Below, piece by piece: positions 16,403 through 24,839 of a stretch of 64,000 nucleotides of DNA. The DNA comes from an uncultured Methanolobus sp. (GTDB lineage Archaea > Halobacteriota > Methanosarcinia > Methanosarcinales > Methanosarcinaceae). The stretch lies in contig NZ_OY763421.1 in NCBI RefSeq assembly GCF_963667555.1, positions 2,373,562 to 2,437,561 on the forward strand. Reading direction: 5' to 3'. The position numbers and the translations under genes were made by a program. Below the pieces are notes generated by a model. It did no database searches. It saw only the letters and a list, made by a program, of their open reading frames with translations, and was not told the origin of the DNA. The stretch's first letter is position 1. Each line of letters starts with the position of its first letter.

Positions 16403-17541
16403 GCTCCCACACCTGTAAATGAGAAAAGGTTCGTCTGTCTTTTTCCATTAAGCTCGATGAACGGCCTGGCACGGCTCATAACCACACCCATGCGTGAAAG
16501 TTCCTTTTCAGAACTTATTGGCCTTGACTGAATTATCCTGTTTGCACCTACCGGACCGATTCCCGGTACTTTGAGCAGGTCTTCCCTGCTTGCAGTATTT
16601 ACATTGATCGGGAACATATCAGGGTTGCATGAGGCAAGAAGCATCTTTGGATCCATATCCATAAGGAAACCATTGTCATCAAGAACAGAATCCAGATCAT
16701 AGGCAGTCATGCCATAATCCTTCAGCAGATAGGATGTCTGATACAGCCTTATCTCCCTCCACATTGGAGAGGGATCATTGTTTTCAAGAGGTGTGAATGG
16801 AACCGGGTCAAAGCTCATGAAATACGGCCTTCTCAACTCATACCTGTTCATGAAATTCTCAACGGTCCCGATTATTTCCCTGTCAGATTCCTGAACTGCA
16901 CCCACCACGAATTGAGTGTCGTTGGCACCGATTATGCGTCCTCTGAAACTTTCTTCCTTTCTTTTTTTATTGATGAGATCACGAGTCCATTGCAATCGCT
17001 GAAGTACGTCGTTCTTGTAATCAAAATTAGGGCAAATCTCCGAGTAATTAATTGTACTTGTAGTCTCTGCGTTCACCCCGAACTTGTTTGCACATTCAGC
17101 GATCTCCTCCAGCAGATACTTCGGAGTTCCCGGCATCACACGAATGTGTATATAACCTGTGAACCCCTGCCCCCTCAGAAGCCTTGCTACCTCCAGTTGC
17201 TTCTCAGCGGTACGTTCTGCATCGCCCATGACACCTGATGACAGGAACAATCCTTCAATTGCGTTCCTGCGATAGAATGACCACGTGACCTTAGTGATCT
17301 CTTCAGGACTTAACGATGCCTTCACAGAATCCCTGCCGCACCTGTTCGGACAATACGTGCACTCCCCGGAGCAGGCATTGGTCATCAGCGTTTTGTAGAG
17401 CTGTATGCAGCGGCCATCAGGTCCGAAAGCATGACAGACAGCGCTCTGGTTGCAACTGTCATACTTCGTGCCTTCGGACAATACTCTCATCCTTTCCATA
17501 AGCGTCATATGGTGCTCATTAGCAGGATTTCTGTGATTCAT
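16399..17541 (-). CDS. Putative DNA modification/repair radical SAM protein
   Basis: About 380 aa. The radical SAM cysteine motif is CSGECTYCPNRC (CX3CX2C), and the C-terminus has a helix-hairpin-helix DNA-binding motif (VNTASREDLLKVPGIGPVGA). This combination is the TIGR03916 family, paired with DUF4130 proteins. I start at ATG 17541 because a TATA-like CTTATATTC lies about 25 nt upstream (leaderless); an in-frame ATG at 17607 would add a hydrophobic leader not expected in this family. It heads the operon with the MutS-like ATPase last. Confidence 0.82.
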   Translation of the reverse strand: MNHRNPANEHHMTLMERMRVLSEGTKYDSCNQSAVCHAFGPDGRCIQLYKTLMTNACSGECTYCPNRCGRDSVKASLSPEEITKVTWSFYRRNAIEGLFLSSGVMGDAERTAEKQLEVARLLRGQGFTGYIHIRVMPGTPKYLLEEIAECANKFGVNAETTSTINYSEICPNFDYKNDVLQRLQWTRDLINKKRKEESFRGRIIGANDTQFVVGAVQESDREIIGTVENFMNRYELRRPYFMSFDPVPFTPLENNDPSPMWREIRLYQTSYLLKDYGMTAYDLDSVLDDNGFLMDMDPKMLLASCNPDMFPINVNTASREDLLKVPGIGPVGANRIIQSRPISSEKELSRMGVVMSRARPFIELNGKRQTNLFSFTGVGA

Positions 17542-17660
17542 CAGTAAATGTATGACAGCTATGAATATAAGCAACCTGTAAGCGGGGTGAAAGTATTCAT
17601 TCAACACGATGAATAACAGATTATAAAATAGATCAAGCGGAGGAGAACAAGAAAAAGGAC

Positions 17661-17702
17661 TAAAAATAGATAAACAAAGAGAAGAACGACTTAACGTTCT
17701 TC
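17661..17702 (-). terminator. Terminator of the ArsR gene
   Basis: GAAGAACG-acttaa-CGTTCTTC (17681-17702), followed on the minus strand by TCTTTGTTTATCTATTTTTA. It starts 10 nt after the ArsR stop codon. Confidence 0.6.
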
Positions 17703-17712
17703 AGGGATGAGG

Positions 17713-18267
17713 TCACTCATCCTTTATCTTGACCTTTACTTTCAAAATGCTGATAGGTTCAAGTTTTTTCCACATAACTGTGGAATTCTTATCAAATACG
17801 AATTCATTGACGTTCTTATCAGAGAATACGCCATCTACTTCATAGACAAAGAAACCTTCCTCGCCGTTGGTAGAAACAATGTTGTCCTGCCCATGAACTT
17901 CTTTCACTTCGACAACTGCCGCCTTTTTAAGTGCTTCCAGCAATGTGGCGCCTTTTTTAACCTCAACGGTTCTTGAAGGTGCGAATATGTCAAGTGCATT
18001 GAAAATATTCTTGTTATTAAGCTGCAGGACGTGGGTCTTTCCATAAACCTTGCGTTGTATAAGCTCTGCATCTTCCAGTATGTTTGCGTGTTTTGCAGCA
18101 ACCGGAACGGAGATGCTGAGTTCCCTTGCAAGTTCTGATATATGCATTTCACCCTCAGTCAGCCTTTGAAGCATCCTGAGCCTGGTTTCACTTCCAAGAG
18201 CGCTGAACAGTTTCAAACGGTCACTGTGCTCTGGATTCTCGGGTTCATTGTTATCGAGAGTGCTCAT
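17713..18267 (-). CDS. ArsR-family winged-helix regulator
   Basis: 184 aa. Residues 15-95 are a winged helix with KLFSALGSETRLRMLQRL and MHISELARELSISVPVAAKHANILEDAELIQ, the usual ArsR recognition helix region. No metal-binding CxC is seen. The second half is an unrecognised beta-rich domain that may bind a ligand. A TATA box (AGTATATATGG, about 18288-18298) lies about 25 nt before the ATG, so the message is probably leaderless. Targets unknown. Confidence 0.8.
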   Translation of the reverse strand: MSTLDNNEPENPEHSDRLKLFSALGSETRLRMLQRLTEGEMHISELARELSISVPVAAKHANILEDAELIQRKVYGKTHVLQLNNKNIFNALDIFAPSRTVEVKKGATLLEALKKAAVVEVKEVHGQDNIVSTNGEEGFFVYEVDGVFSDKNVNEFVFDKNSTVMWKKLEPISILKVKVKIKDE

Positions 18268-18401
18268 AATTAGAAGTAAATCATGAGTGCCATATATACT
18301 TTTCTACAAAAACAGTTCACATAACAGTTCACAAATCAAAAAAATAAAAAAATAAAACTAAAAATATCAATAATAAAAGAAAAAGTAATAAAAAATATAA
18401 C

Positions 18402-19385
18402 TTATTTGCGCAACGCACGTGTCTGTATATACAACTTCTCGTCAAGAGAGCGCAAGTCTGTAGAGACAAATTCATGCGTAAGGAAATCAGGAGACACCAT
18501 ATCAACTATCTGAGAACACTTCCCGCTTGAAAAGGGCATATGCTGATCCATCTGGTCCAATATTTCCATTACAGAAAGCAGTCGTTCATGGAATGGTAAT
18601 TCCCCATACCCTTCCGGAATTTCCAGATCCAGTGAGTTGCGCATAAATTCACCCGACAGACTGCAATGGAAATGCATACCTTCGATTCTCTTAATAAAGT
18701 CCTTCGAATGCCGGGAAAGAACGTCAAGCACCACATTGATAGAACAATTCTCATTCTCGCATTTCATGGTTGCATTCATCAGATGACCCGTATCAAGAAC
18801 AAAAGCCCAGTTATTAAAATCAAGCAGTGAAGCAAAATATTCAACATTCATAGGATCAAGGAAAGTGAGTCCCGGCCACCACAGGTTCTCAAAGAACAGA
18901 CGGACCGGAGGCTCACCATCAGGATAAACGGAAACGGCTTCGTTCAGAAAATCAGCTGTTGTTTCAAGCACATCAAAATCCGTACAATCAAAACAACGTG
19001 TATAGACCTGTTCCAGTTCCGCATAGGATACGTGAAAAACTGCATATTCAGCTTCCAGGATATGAGCATTCTCCAGAGCTTTTCTAAAAGTCCCGATGAC
19101 CTCACCCCGACTTCCGCCACCAAAAACATAGATCCTTTCAAAATCCTCCATTTCCTGGGTGAACACAGAAGGATCGACCCATGCCCTGTGTCTTCCCATC
19201 CAGTAAGGCAGATGAACACCTACCACAAGATCCTTCGGCACACCATCGGGAAGAGGAGAAGAATCTACAAAAAGCTCCAGACCATCCAGATTGTGACGCA
19301 CAAGAAAATTCCTGATCTTACCCCAATCTGAATCGAACATCTTCATATCGTTCTCATACAATGAGAAATTCATTAGCTCTTTCAT
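18402..19385 (-). CDS. TIM-barrel protein of the xylose isomerase-like/AP endonuclease 2 superfamily
   Basis: 327 aa. The pattern fits sugar-phosphate isomerase/AP endonuclease family 2 barrels: FSLYENDM near the N-terminus, DGLELFVD, VVGVHLPYWMG, EYAVFHVSYAE, LFFENLWWPG, FVLDTGHLMNA and GMHFHCSLSGE supply the Glu, Asp and His positions that bind metals in this fold. The start codon lies 11 nt from the stop of cbiZ on the same strand, so it is probably made together with the corrinoid-salvage enzyme. Whether it acts in cobamide metabolism is inference from position only. Confidence 0.65.
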   Translation of the reverse strand: MKELMNFSLYENDMKMFDSDWGKIRNFLVRHNLDGLELFVDSSPLPDGVPKDLVVGVHLPYWMGRHRAWVDPSVFTQEMEDFERIYVFGGGSRGEVIGTFRKALENAHILEAEYAVFHVSYAELEQVYTRCFDCTDFDVLETTADFLNEAVSVYPDGEPPVRLFFENLWWPGLTFLDPMNVEYFASLLDFNNWAFVLDTGHLMNATMKCENENCSINVVLDVLSRHSKDFIKRIEGMHFHCSLSGEFMRNSLDLEIPEGYGELPFHERLLSVMEILDQMDQHMPFSSGKCSQIVDMVSPDFLTHEFVSTDLRSLDEKLYIQTRALRK

Positions 19386-19396
19386 AACTCCACCAC

Positions 19397-20596
19397 CTAC
19401 TCCTGCGGCACATGCTCACACAGACCCCTGTGATCACAGTTCTTTGCCATCCAGGCGGTCACACGAACCCAGTTGTCTATGATACGGTCCTTTTCATCCG
19501 TCAGTTCATTAAATGGTATGAGATCATCCATTCCAAGCATAGCAGGAAGACCTTTCATCACAGAAACAGCAACTCTTCTCCCAGCTGTTTCAGGAATGAG
19601 TCCCCATGATATCTCATCAACAATATGCAATATTGTCCCGGTTGCCCCTACGAGTACAGGGTTCCTGGACATTTCCCTTAGCACTTTAAAAAAGGCCGCC
19701 TTACGATTAGCACCGTTGAGTCCTGAGGCAACCTTCCAGTAATCAGCGTCAGATATTCCGAAACGCTCAAGCCTCACAAGCATATCCCGCTGTGAAAGAG
19801 CGGTAAGATCCGATTGCAGTTCAAGTGCCTTGTGAGTGCACTCGATCACAGCCTTCCCGATCAGCTCACCCAATTTGGAATGCTGTCCTGCGTCTGTCAG
19901 ATTCAAGTTACTTGTCCCGTCACAGACCACCGCTATCATATCAGTTCCCGAACCCGTGGCAATCCCATTTGAATAACGGCTCGGTGCCATAAGTTGCTGT
20001 AATGCCGCAGCTTTTGCCTCGCTTGCTGTAATTATCGCTCTGGCCATGGCATATTCCGGCAGGTCAGCACCGATGAGAAGGATGAGATTAATAGTGCCCT
20101 GAATGAACTGATGAGAACCGTCCTCCTGGTAATACGATGCGGGATCACCGGCACGTCCTCCATTGACTTCAATACCGGCAGTCATGATAGCAGTCACTTC
20201 AACACCACGGAAAGATCTCGTAACTATGGCAACATTGTCCATGTTGGCAGCAGTCAGAAGTACCGAAGAAGTATCAGGGTCTGCACCAAGTCTTTCTGCA
20301 ACAATACTGAGATACGCAGGAACACTGCCACCTTCCAGCTCCTTTGGCGCATGTTTACCTTTTGGTATCATGTGGTTGAAAACTGCCCTGACATCTTCAC
20401 GATATCCACCGTTCAGCCAGGAAGTTGTTAGTGTTTTGCGCCCCTGTGGCAGGCTGACAAGAATCGAATCGCTGAACCGGTAGACTTTTTCCCTGCCCGT
20501 GGTCTCAAAAAGAAGAGTGCTTTTTCGTTCTGCGCCGTTGCCAGTCTTTGACGGACCAGTGTCCGCATCAACCCCGTTCGTGGTTCTGGAACTCAT
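19397..20596 (-). CDS. cbiZ: Adenosylcobinamide amidohydrolase
   Basis: 399 aa. CbiZ removes the aminopropanol side chain from adenosylcobinamide to give adenosylcobyric acid, letting archaea reuse corrinoids from outside. The core includes LTAANMDNVAIVTRSF, VTAIMTAGIEVNGGRAGDPA, NLILLIGADLPEYAMARAII and ATGSGTDMIAVVCDG. The protein is longer than the CbiZ domain alone: an additional C-terminal region of about 130 residues is present and was not recognised. Methylotrophic methanogens need large amounts of corrinoid for methyl transfer. Confidence 0.85.
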   Translation of the reverse strand: MSSRTTNGVDADTGPSKTGNGAERKSTLLFETTGREKVYRFSDSILVSLPQGRKTLTTSWLNGGYREDVRAVFNHMIPKGKHAPKELEGGSVPAYLSIVAERLGADPDTSSVLLTAANMDNVAIVTRSFRGVEVTAIMTAGIEVNGGRAGDPASYYQEDGSHQFIQGTINLILLIGADLPEYAMARAIITASEAKAAALQQLMAPSRYSNGIATGSGTDMIAVVCDGTSNLNLTDAGQHSKLGELIGKAVIECTHKALELQSDLTALSQRDMLVRLERFGISDADYWKVASGLNGANRKAAFFKVLREMSRNPVLVGATGTILHIVDEISWGLIPETAGRRVAVSVMKGLPAMLGMDDLIPFNELTDEKDRIIDNWVRVTAWMAKNCDHRGLCEHVPQE

Positions 20597-20801
20597 GGAA
20601 TATTCCCCAGGATATTATAGAAACAATAAATGAAAATGACACTAGCAATTCATCATTGCACAGTGCCGACATCAATATGTGAATACATATGATCTGTCCT
20701 GCGACTAAATCCGGTTACACGGAGGATCTGGTTGCACAGGACATTAATGGATATATCACTGAGTGTTTTAAATATCTTTTCAAATACAACGGGATGGAAA
20801 A

Positions 20802-22256
20802 TCATCCCCTTACTTCATCATGTTCATGCAAAACATGGGCCTTACTGCTAGTTCCAGACTTAAGAAGCCTTGAAACATAGAATCTAGCCCAGCCGAAGAT
20901 GAACAAAGAACCCAGTATATTACCAATGACCATTCCCCACCATACACCAATGAGTCCCATATTCAGGGTGAAAGCAAAGATGACGGCGAACAACGGAACG
21001 AATATCAGAGCACGCAGTATGGAAGCAAAGAGCGCATTCATACCTTTACCTACACCCTGGAACAGAGAAGAAGAAAGCAGACCAAGGGAGACGGTCGGGT
21101 AGAATATGCAGATGATCCTCAAAAATACTGTAAGGTCATCTGTAATATGTGATGCGCTCTCTGATTGTGTAAATATCCATGAAATATGAGGAGCCAGGAC
21201 AAAAGTGAAGAAAGCTATTACAGTCTCCGCTATAAGACCTACCTTCATGGCGTATATGTGTGTGAAAGACACCTTGTCATAGGAGCCTTCACCATATGAG
21301 AAACCTGCAAGTGTTACTACCGCTGTGGAAATACCAATGAGCGGCGCAATGGCAATAGTAACAACACGCCATCCAACAGTGTAAACAGCAACACCATCGG
21401 TATTGCTCACAGCAATGATGATGACATTCATTACAAGCATCATAAGAGCCATTGAGGTTTGCTGAACTGATGCCGGAACGCCGACCCGGAAAATATCCCT
21501 GAGAATTGATTTTTCAAAATGGAAATCCTTGAAGTCAAATGTAATGTAAGTGTCCTTCCTGAAGAACAACCAGTTAACCATCATAACTGCGGTGACTCCC
21601 ATTGAGAGCACAGTTGCCCATGCTGCACCGGCAACACCAAAGTCAAGGGTATAGATGAAAATAGGGTCAAGAATGATGTTCAGTACTGAACCGAAGATCA
21701 TGGCGTTCATAGCTCTTTTAGTGTCACCCTCGCTGCGAAGGATAGCATTTGCCACATTGGTGAAGAAGAGAAGGATACTTCCTGCAAAGATGATCTTACC
21801 ATAAGTACTTGCCATTGCAGCGGTCTTCCCTGCACCAATTAGAACGAATATAGGTTCAGCAAAAATGTAAAGTGGAATCGTGAAGAGAGCTGAAAGTATC
21901 AGCATCAATATCATTGTATGAACTGCAACATTGTCAGCCCCGCATTTGTCCCTTGAGCCAAGCCTGCGGGATATTGCAGAACCTGCGCCAACACCAAGAC
22001 CGTTTGAAAGTGCAATTATCACAAAGAAAAACGGAAATACAAAACCAACTGCTGCAAGGGCATCCGCTCCAAGTCCTGAGACCCAGAATGTATCCACCAG
22101 GTTGTAAAGTGTCTGGACAGACATTCCAAGCATCATTGGCAATGCCAGTTTGAGCATCGCTTTTTTAGGGTCACCCAGCATGGCCTTCATGCCGGAAGTG
22201 GTTTTTCCAGGCCCTGCTTTTGGCTCAGAGTTATCATCAAAGTTATTATCAGTCAT
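20802..22256 (-). CDS. MATE-family multidrug/Na+ efflux transporter
   Basis: 484 aa with about 12 membrane spans in two repeated MatE halves. LALPMMLGMSVQTLYNLVDTFWVSG near the start and VGVPASVQQTSMALMMLVMN at the second half are the paired family motifs. Such carriers expel cationic compounds in exchange for Na+ or H+. The start overlaps the marR gene upstream by 8 nt, so the two form one unit controlled by MarR. Confidence 0.88.
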   Translation of the reverse strand: MTDNNFDDNSEPKAGPGKTTSGMKAMLGDPKKAMLKLALPMMLGMSVQTLYNLVDTFWVSGLGADALAAVGFVFPFFFVIIALSNGLGVGAGSAISRRLGSRDKCGADNVAVHTMILMLILSALFTIPLYIFAEPIFVLIGAGKTAAMASTYGKIIFAGSILLFFTNVANAILRSEGDTKRAMNAMIFGSVLNIILDPIFIYTLDFGVAGAAWATVLSMGVTAVMMVNWLFFRKDTYITFDFKDFHFEKSILRDIFRVGVPASVQQTSMALMMLVMNVIIIAVSNTDGVAVYTVGWRVVTIAIAPLIGISTAVVTLAGFSYGEGSYDKVSFTHIYAMKVGLIAETVIAFFTFVLAPHISWIFTQSESASHITDDLTVFLRIICIFYPTVSLGLLSSSLFQGVGKGMNALFASILRALIFVPLFAVIFAFTLNMGLIGVWWGMVIGNILGSLFIFGWARFYVSRLLKSGTSSKAHVLHEHDEVRG

Positions 22257-22755
22257 TTGAAGCCTTCTTAATTTCGTTTTCCGAAGCGATGTTCATTGCG
22301 GCCTTTTCCACAAGTGAGATGAACATGGCCTTTTCCTCATCATTGAAACCCCGAAGCAGTACACCATTGAGATCTGCACTTATTTTCATCAGCACAGGGC
22401 CCATTTTCTGACCTTCTTCGGTAAGGTAGACGCAGTACGCGCGTTTGTCATTTGGGTCGCGTTTCCTGACAACATATCCCTGGTCCTCAAGCTTGTTCAC
22501 CGAGCGGGTGATGGTTGCCCTGTCATATCGCAACATATTTGCAAGCGATTCCTGACTGACACCATCATGATGAAGCAGGCGCATGAAAAACGGGAACTGT
22601 CCGCTTCCCAGACCATATGATTCCAGTTCATTTGAAAGATAGATGTTGATAGACCGGAAAAGGTGCGAAATATCACGGCCTATACATTCGTTCTTCCCTA
22701 TACATTTACATGAACATGGTCTGTCATTGGATTCGGATTTCTGGTTCGGGGTCAT
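22249..22755 (-). CDS. MarR-family repressor of the MATE gene
   Basis: 168 aa from ATG 22755 (GGTGAC 4-5 nt before it); a TTG at 22782 would add nine residues. N-terminal Cys-rich tail (CSCKCIGKNECIG), then the MarR winged helix: FPFFMRLLHHDGVSQESLANML, RYDRATITRSVNKLEDQGYV and the wing KRDPNDKRAYCVYLTEEG. The Cys cluster could sense oxidants or metals. Three TTGC-N4-GCAA palindromes stand between the promoter and the start, so autoregulation is likely. Confidence 0.87.
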   Translation of the reverse strand: MTPNQKSESNDRPCSCKCIGKNECIGRDISHLFRSINIYLSNELESYGLGSGQFPFFMRLLHHDGVSQESLANMLRYDRATITRSVNKLEDQGYVVRKRDPNDKRAYCVYLTEEGQKMGPVLMKISADLNGVLLRGFNDEEKAMFISLVEKAAMNIASENEIKKASND

Positions 22756-22770
22756 AAAGTCACCATAATG

Positions 22771-22812
22771 TTGCGATGGCAATTATTGCAAACGCAATTG
22801 TTGCATATGCAA
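22771..22812 (-). promoter_or_regulatory. Operator array for marR-MATE
   Basis: Three TTGC-N4-GCAA palindromes start at 22771, 22786 and 22801, exactly 15 bp apart; the last, TTGCATATGCAA, is fully symmetric. They lie between a TATA box (CTTTTATAGATT, about 22817-22828) and the marR start, where bound repressor would block transcription. Confidence 0.6.
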
Positions 22813-22885
22813 GTAATCTATAAAAGAGTATGCCGTATAAAAAAGAGGAAATGGATTCTATACAGAGCCGAAAAAAGAAGAAAGA

Positions 22886-23803
22886 TCAATCAACAAAAAG
22901 CTCAACACCCATGATCTCAAGGAAGATCTCTTCCAGTGACGGAACTATGGTGCGCATCTCTACAATGTCCCCACCTTTGGAAGCAACCCACTTAGTAGTC
23001 TGGTTTACCACGTCAATGTCGTTTGTGATGACAACATAGTTATCATTGACTTCCTTGACAACTTCGGAAATATCATAATCCGTAATGTCATCAACCTTGA
23101 ACTCAAGGCGATACTGGATCTTACCATATTCTTTTCTGATCTCTTCGGCAGTGCCAAGTGTCACAAGTCTTCCGCCTTTTAATATCAGTATCCTGTCACA
23201 GAGACTTTCCACCTGATACAGGTTGTGGGCAGTGAAAATGATAGTTTTTCCTGATTGCTTCAATGAGCGCACATAATCGGTGATGTACCTGGAGGTCATA
23301 GGATCAAGACCCGATGCAGGCTCATCGTAAATAAGAATATCAGGATCATTGATAAGCGAACGTGCGATTGCAACCTTACGCTTCATGCCTTTTGAAAGGT
23401 CACCTATCTTCTTGCCGTCAGGGTTGAGCGCAAGATCAAAAAGAAGCTCACGTATCCTTTTCTTTGCACGGTCTTTGGGAACACAGTATAACTCTGCGAA
23501 GTACAGGAGATAATCGTCTACTTCCATGCCCTCATAAAGAGGAGACTCTTCAGGAAGAAAACCAAGGAACGATTTTATCTCAACGGCATCTGTTGCTATA
23601 TCCAGACCTTGCATGTGAATAGAACCGGAGGTCGGTCTGATAAGACTGCTGAGCATTTTCAGAGTTGTGGTCTTGCCTGCGCCGTTAGGCCCCACTATTC
23701 CGAATATCTGGCCCTTTTCCACAGAGAAAGAAAGGTTGTCAACGGCTACAAAATCACCATATTCCTTGCGAAGTCCTTTTACTTCTATAATTCCAGGTTC
23801 CAC
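22886..23803 (-). CDS. ABC transporter ATP-binding protein
   Basis: About 305 aa. A nucleotide-binding domain of the drug/Na+ exporter (CcmA/NatA) type: Walker A GIVGPNGAGKTTTLKML, signature DLSKGMKRKVAIARSL, Walker B ILIYDEPASGLDP, switch His in TIIFTAHN. A C-terminal extension of about 90 residues follows, as in ABC-2 exporters. I start at GTG 23803 because a TATATATAAA box lies about 25 nt upstream (leaderless); an ATG-led extension to 23872 would run through the promoter. Its partner permeases are probably the two ABC-2 genes encoded divergently from 24840. Confidence 0.85.
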   Translation of the reverse strand: MEPGIIEVKGLRKEYGDFVAVDNLSFSVEKGQIFGIVGPNGAGKTTTLKMLSSLIRPTSGSIHMQGLDIATDAVEIKSFLGFLPEESPLYEGMEVDDYLLYFAELYCVPKDRAKKRIRELLFDLALNPDGKKIGDLSKGMKRKVAIARSLINDPDILIYDEPASGLDPMTSRYITDYVRSLKQSGKTIIFTAHNLYQVESLCDRILILKGGRLVTLGTAEEIRKEYGKIQYRLEFKVDDITDYDISEVVKEVNDNYVVITNDIDVVNQTTKWVASKGGDIVEMRTIVPSLEEIFLEIMGVELFVD

Positions 23804-23839
23804 ACTTAGACTATGATGTTTACTATATATAAATTCAAT

Positions 23840-23878
23840 TATAAAATAAAAAAGAGCATAGTTGATCATCAACTATGC
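23840..23878 (-). terminator. Terminator of the MscS gene
   Basis: GCATAGTTGA-tca-TCAACTATGC, a perfect 10-bp stem at 23856-23878, then CTCTTTTTTATTTTAT on the minus strand. Confidence 0.75.
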
Positions 23879-23887
23879 CTGCAAGCC

Positions 23888-24697
23888 TTAGATCTTGTAC
23901 ATATGAACATCCATCTGAGGGAACGGAATCTCGATATCCGCTTCATTGAATGCTGCATGTATGGCTATTGTAAGATCATTCTTCACAGCCCAGAAGTCTG
24001 AAGTATTAACCCATGCACGAAGCTGTAGATTCACTGAGGAATCTGCAAGTTCCGTGGTAATAACTGCAGGTGCCGGGTCTGCCAGAACACGGGAATCCCT
24101 TTTGATGACATCCATTGCAACCTTAACAGCTCGTGGAATATCAGTAGAGTAACTAACACCCACATCAACAGCCACTCTTCTGGTTGGCATGCGGGTCACA
24201 TTGATAATTGGACTACCCCACACAAGTTTGTTAGGAATTGTTATGAACTGGTTGTCAGGTGTGAGAAGTTCTGTTGCCATAATACCCACTGCATGCACAT
24301 TACCTGACATTCCATTTACTGTTACAAATTCACCTTTGTCAAGTGGCCTGAGGGATGCTATCCATACACCTGCGGCAAGGTTGTTCAGGGAATCCTGCAT
24401 ACCGAATCCAAGAACCAAGCCAATAACCGCTGAAAGTCCGACAACCACCGAACTTACGTCAACTCCAAGTGTACTGACCACTGCCAGCAATACACCCACG
24501 TACATCAAGGCACGCAGGAAACGCACAAGGAACTCAATGACCAGTTCAGGAAGCTTGGTCTTTTTCAATCCCTTGCGGAACATACCTGTAAGTATTCCAG
24601 CAACAACAATTCCGGCAACAAGCACCACAAGAGCAAATAAAATATTTGCCACTGTGATGGTTGTGTAAGGAATAGCCATAGATAAAATATCTGCCAT
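23888..24697 (-). CDS. Small-conductance mechanosensitive channel (MscS family)
   Basis: 269 aa. Three N-terminal membrane spans (about residues 12-35, 55-78 and 85-108) lead into the pore helix SAVIGLVLGFGMQDSLNNLAAGVW and the MscS beta domain (SLRPLDKGEFVTVNGMSGNVHAVGI, then FITIPNKLVWGSPIINVTR). The channel opens under membrane tension and releases solutes on osmotic downshock. It has its own terminator and lies between the ABC ATPase and permease genes. Confidence 0.92.
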   Translation of the reverse strand: MADILSMAIPYTTITVANILFALVVLVAGIVVAGILTGMFRKGLKKTKLPELVIEFLVRFLRALMYVGVLLAVVSTLGVDVSSVVVGLSAVIGLVLGFGMQDSLNNLAAGVWIASLRPLDKGEFVTVNGMSGNVHAVGIMATELLTPDNQFITIPNKLVWGSPIINVTRMPTRRVAVDVGVSYSTDIPRAVKVAMDVIKRDSRVLADPAPAVITTELADSSVNLQLRAWVNTSDFWAVKNDLTIAIHAAFNEADIEIPFPQMDVHMYKI

Positions 24698-24839
24698 TTA
24701 TCACAACTCCACTAAATAACTATCCATAAAGACCTATCATAAATAGTGGGTGATTTGATGCATATAACTCTTTTTAATTTATATAGTTCATATTTTTATG
24801 AAATAGATATTAATATAATAGATTCCTAATAAAATAATA

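Noticed and set aside
20689..20880. 63-aa plus-strand ORF
   Set aside because: Overlaps the 3' end of the MATE gene on the other strand; no ribosome site and no family.
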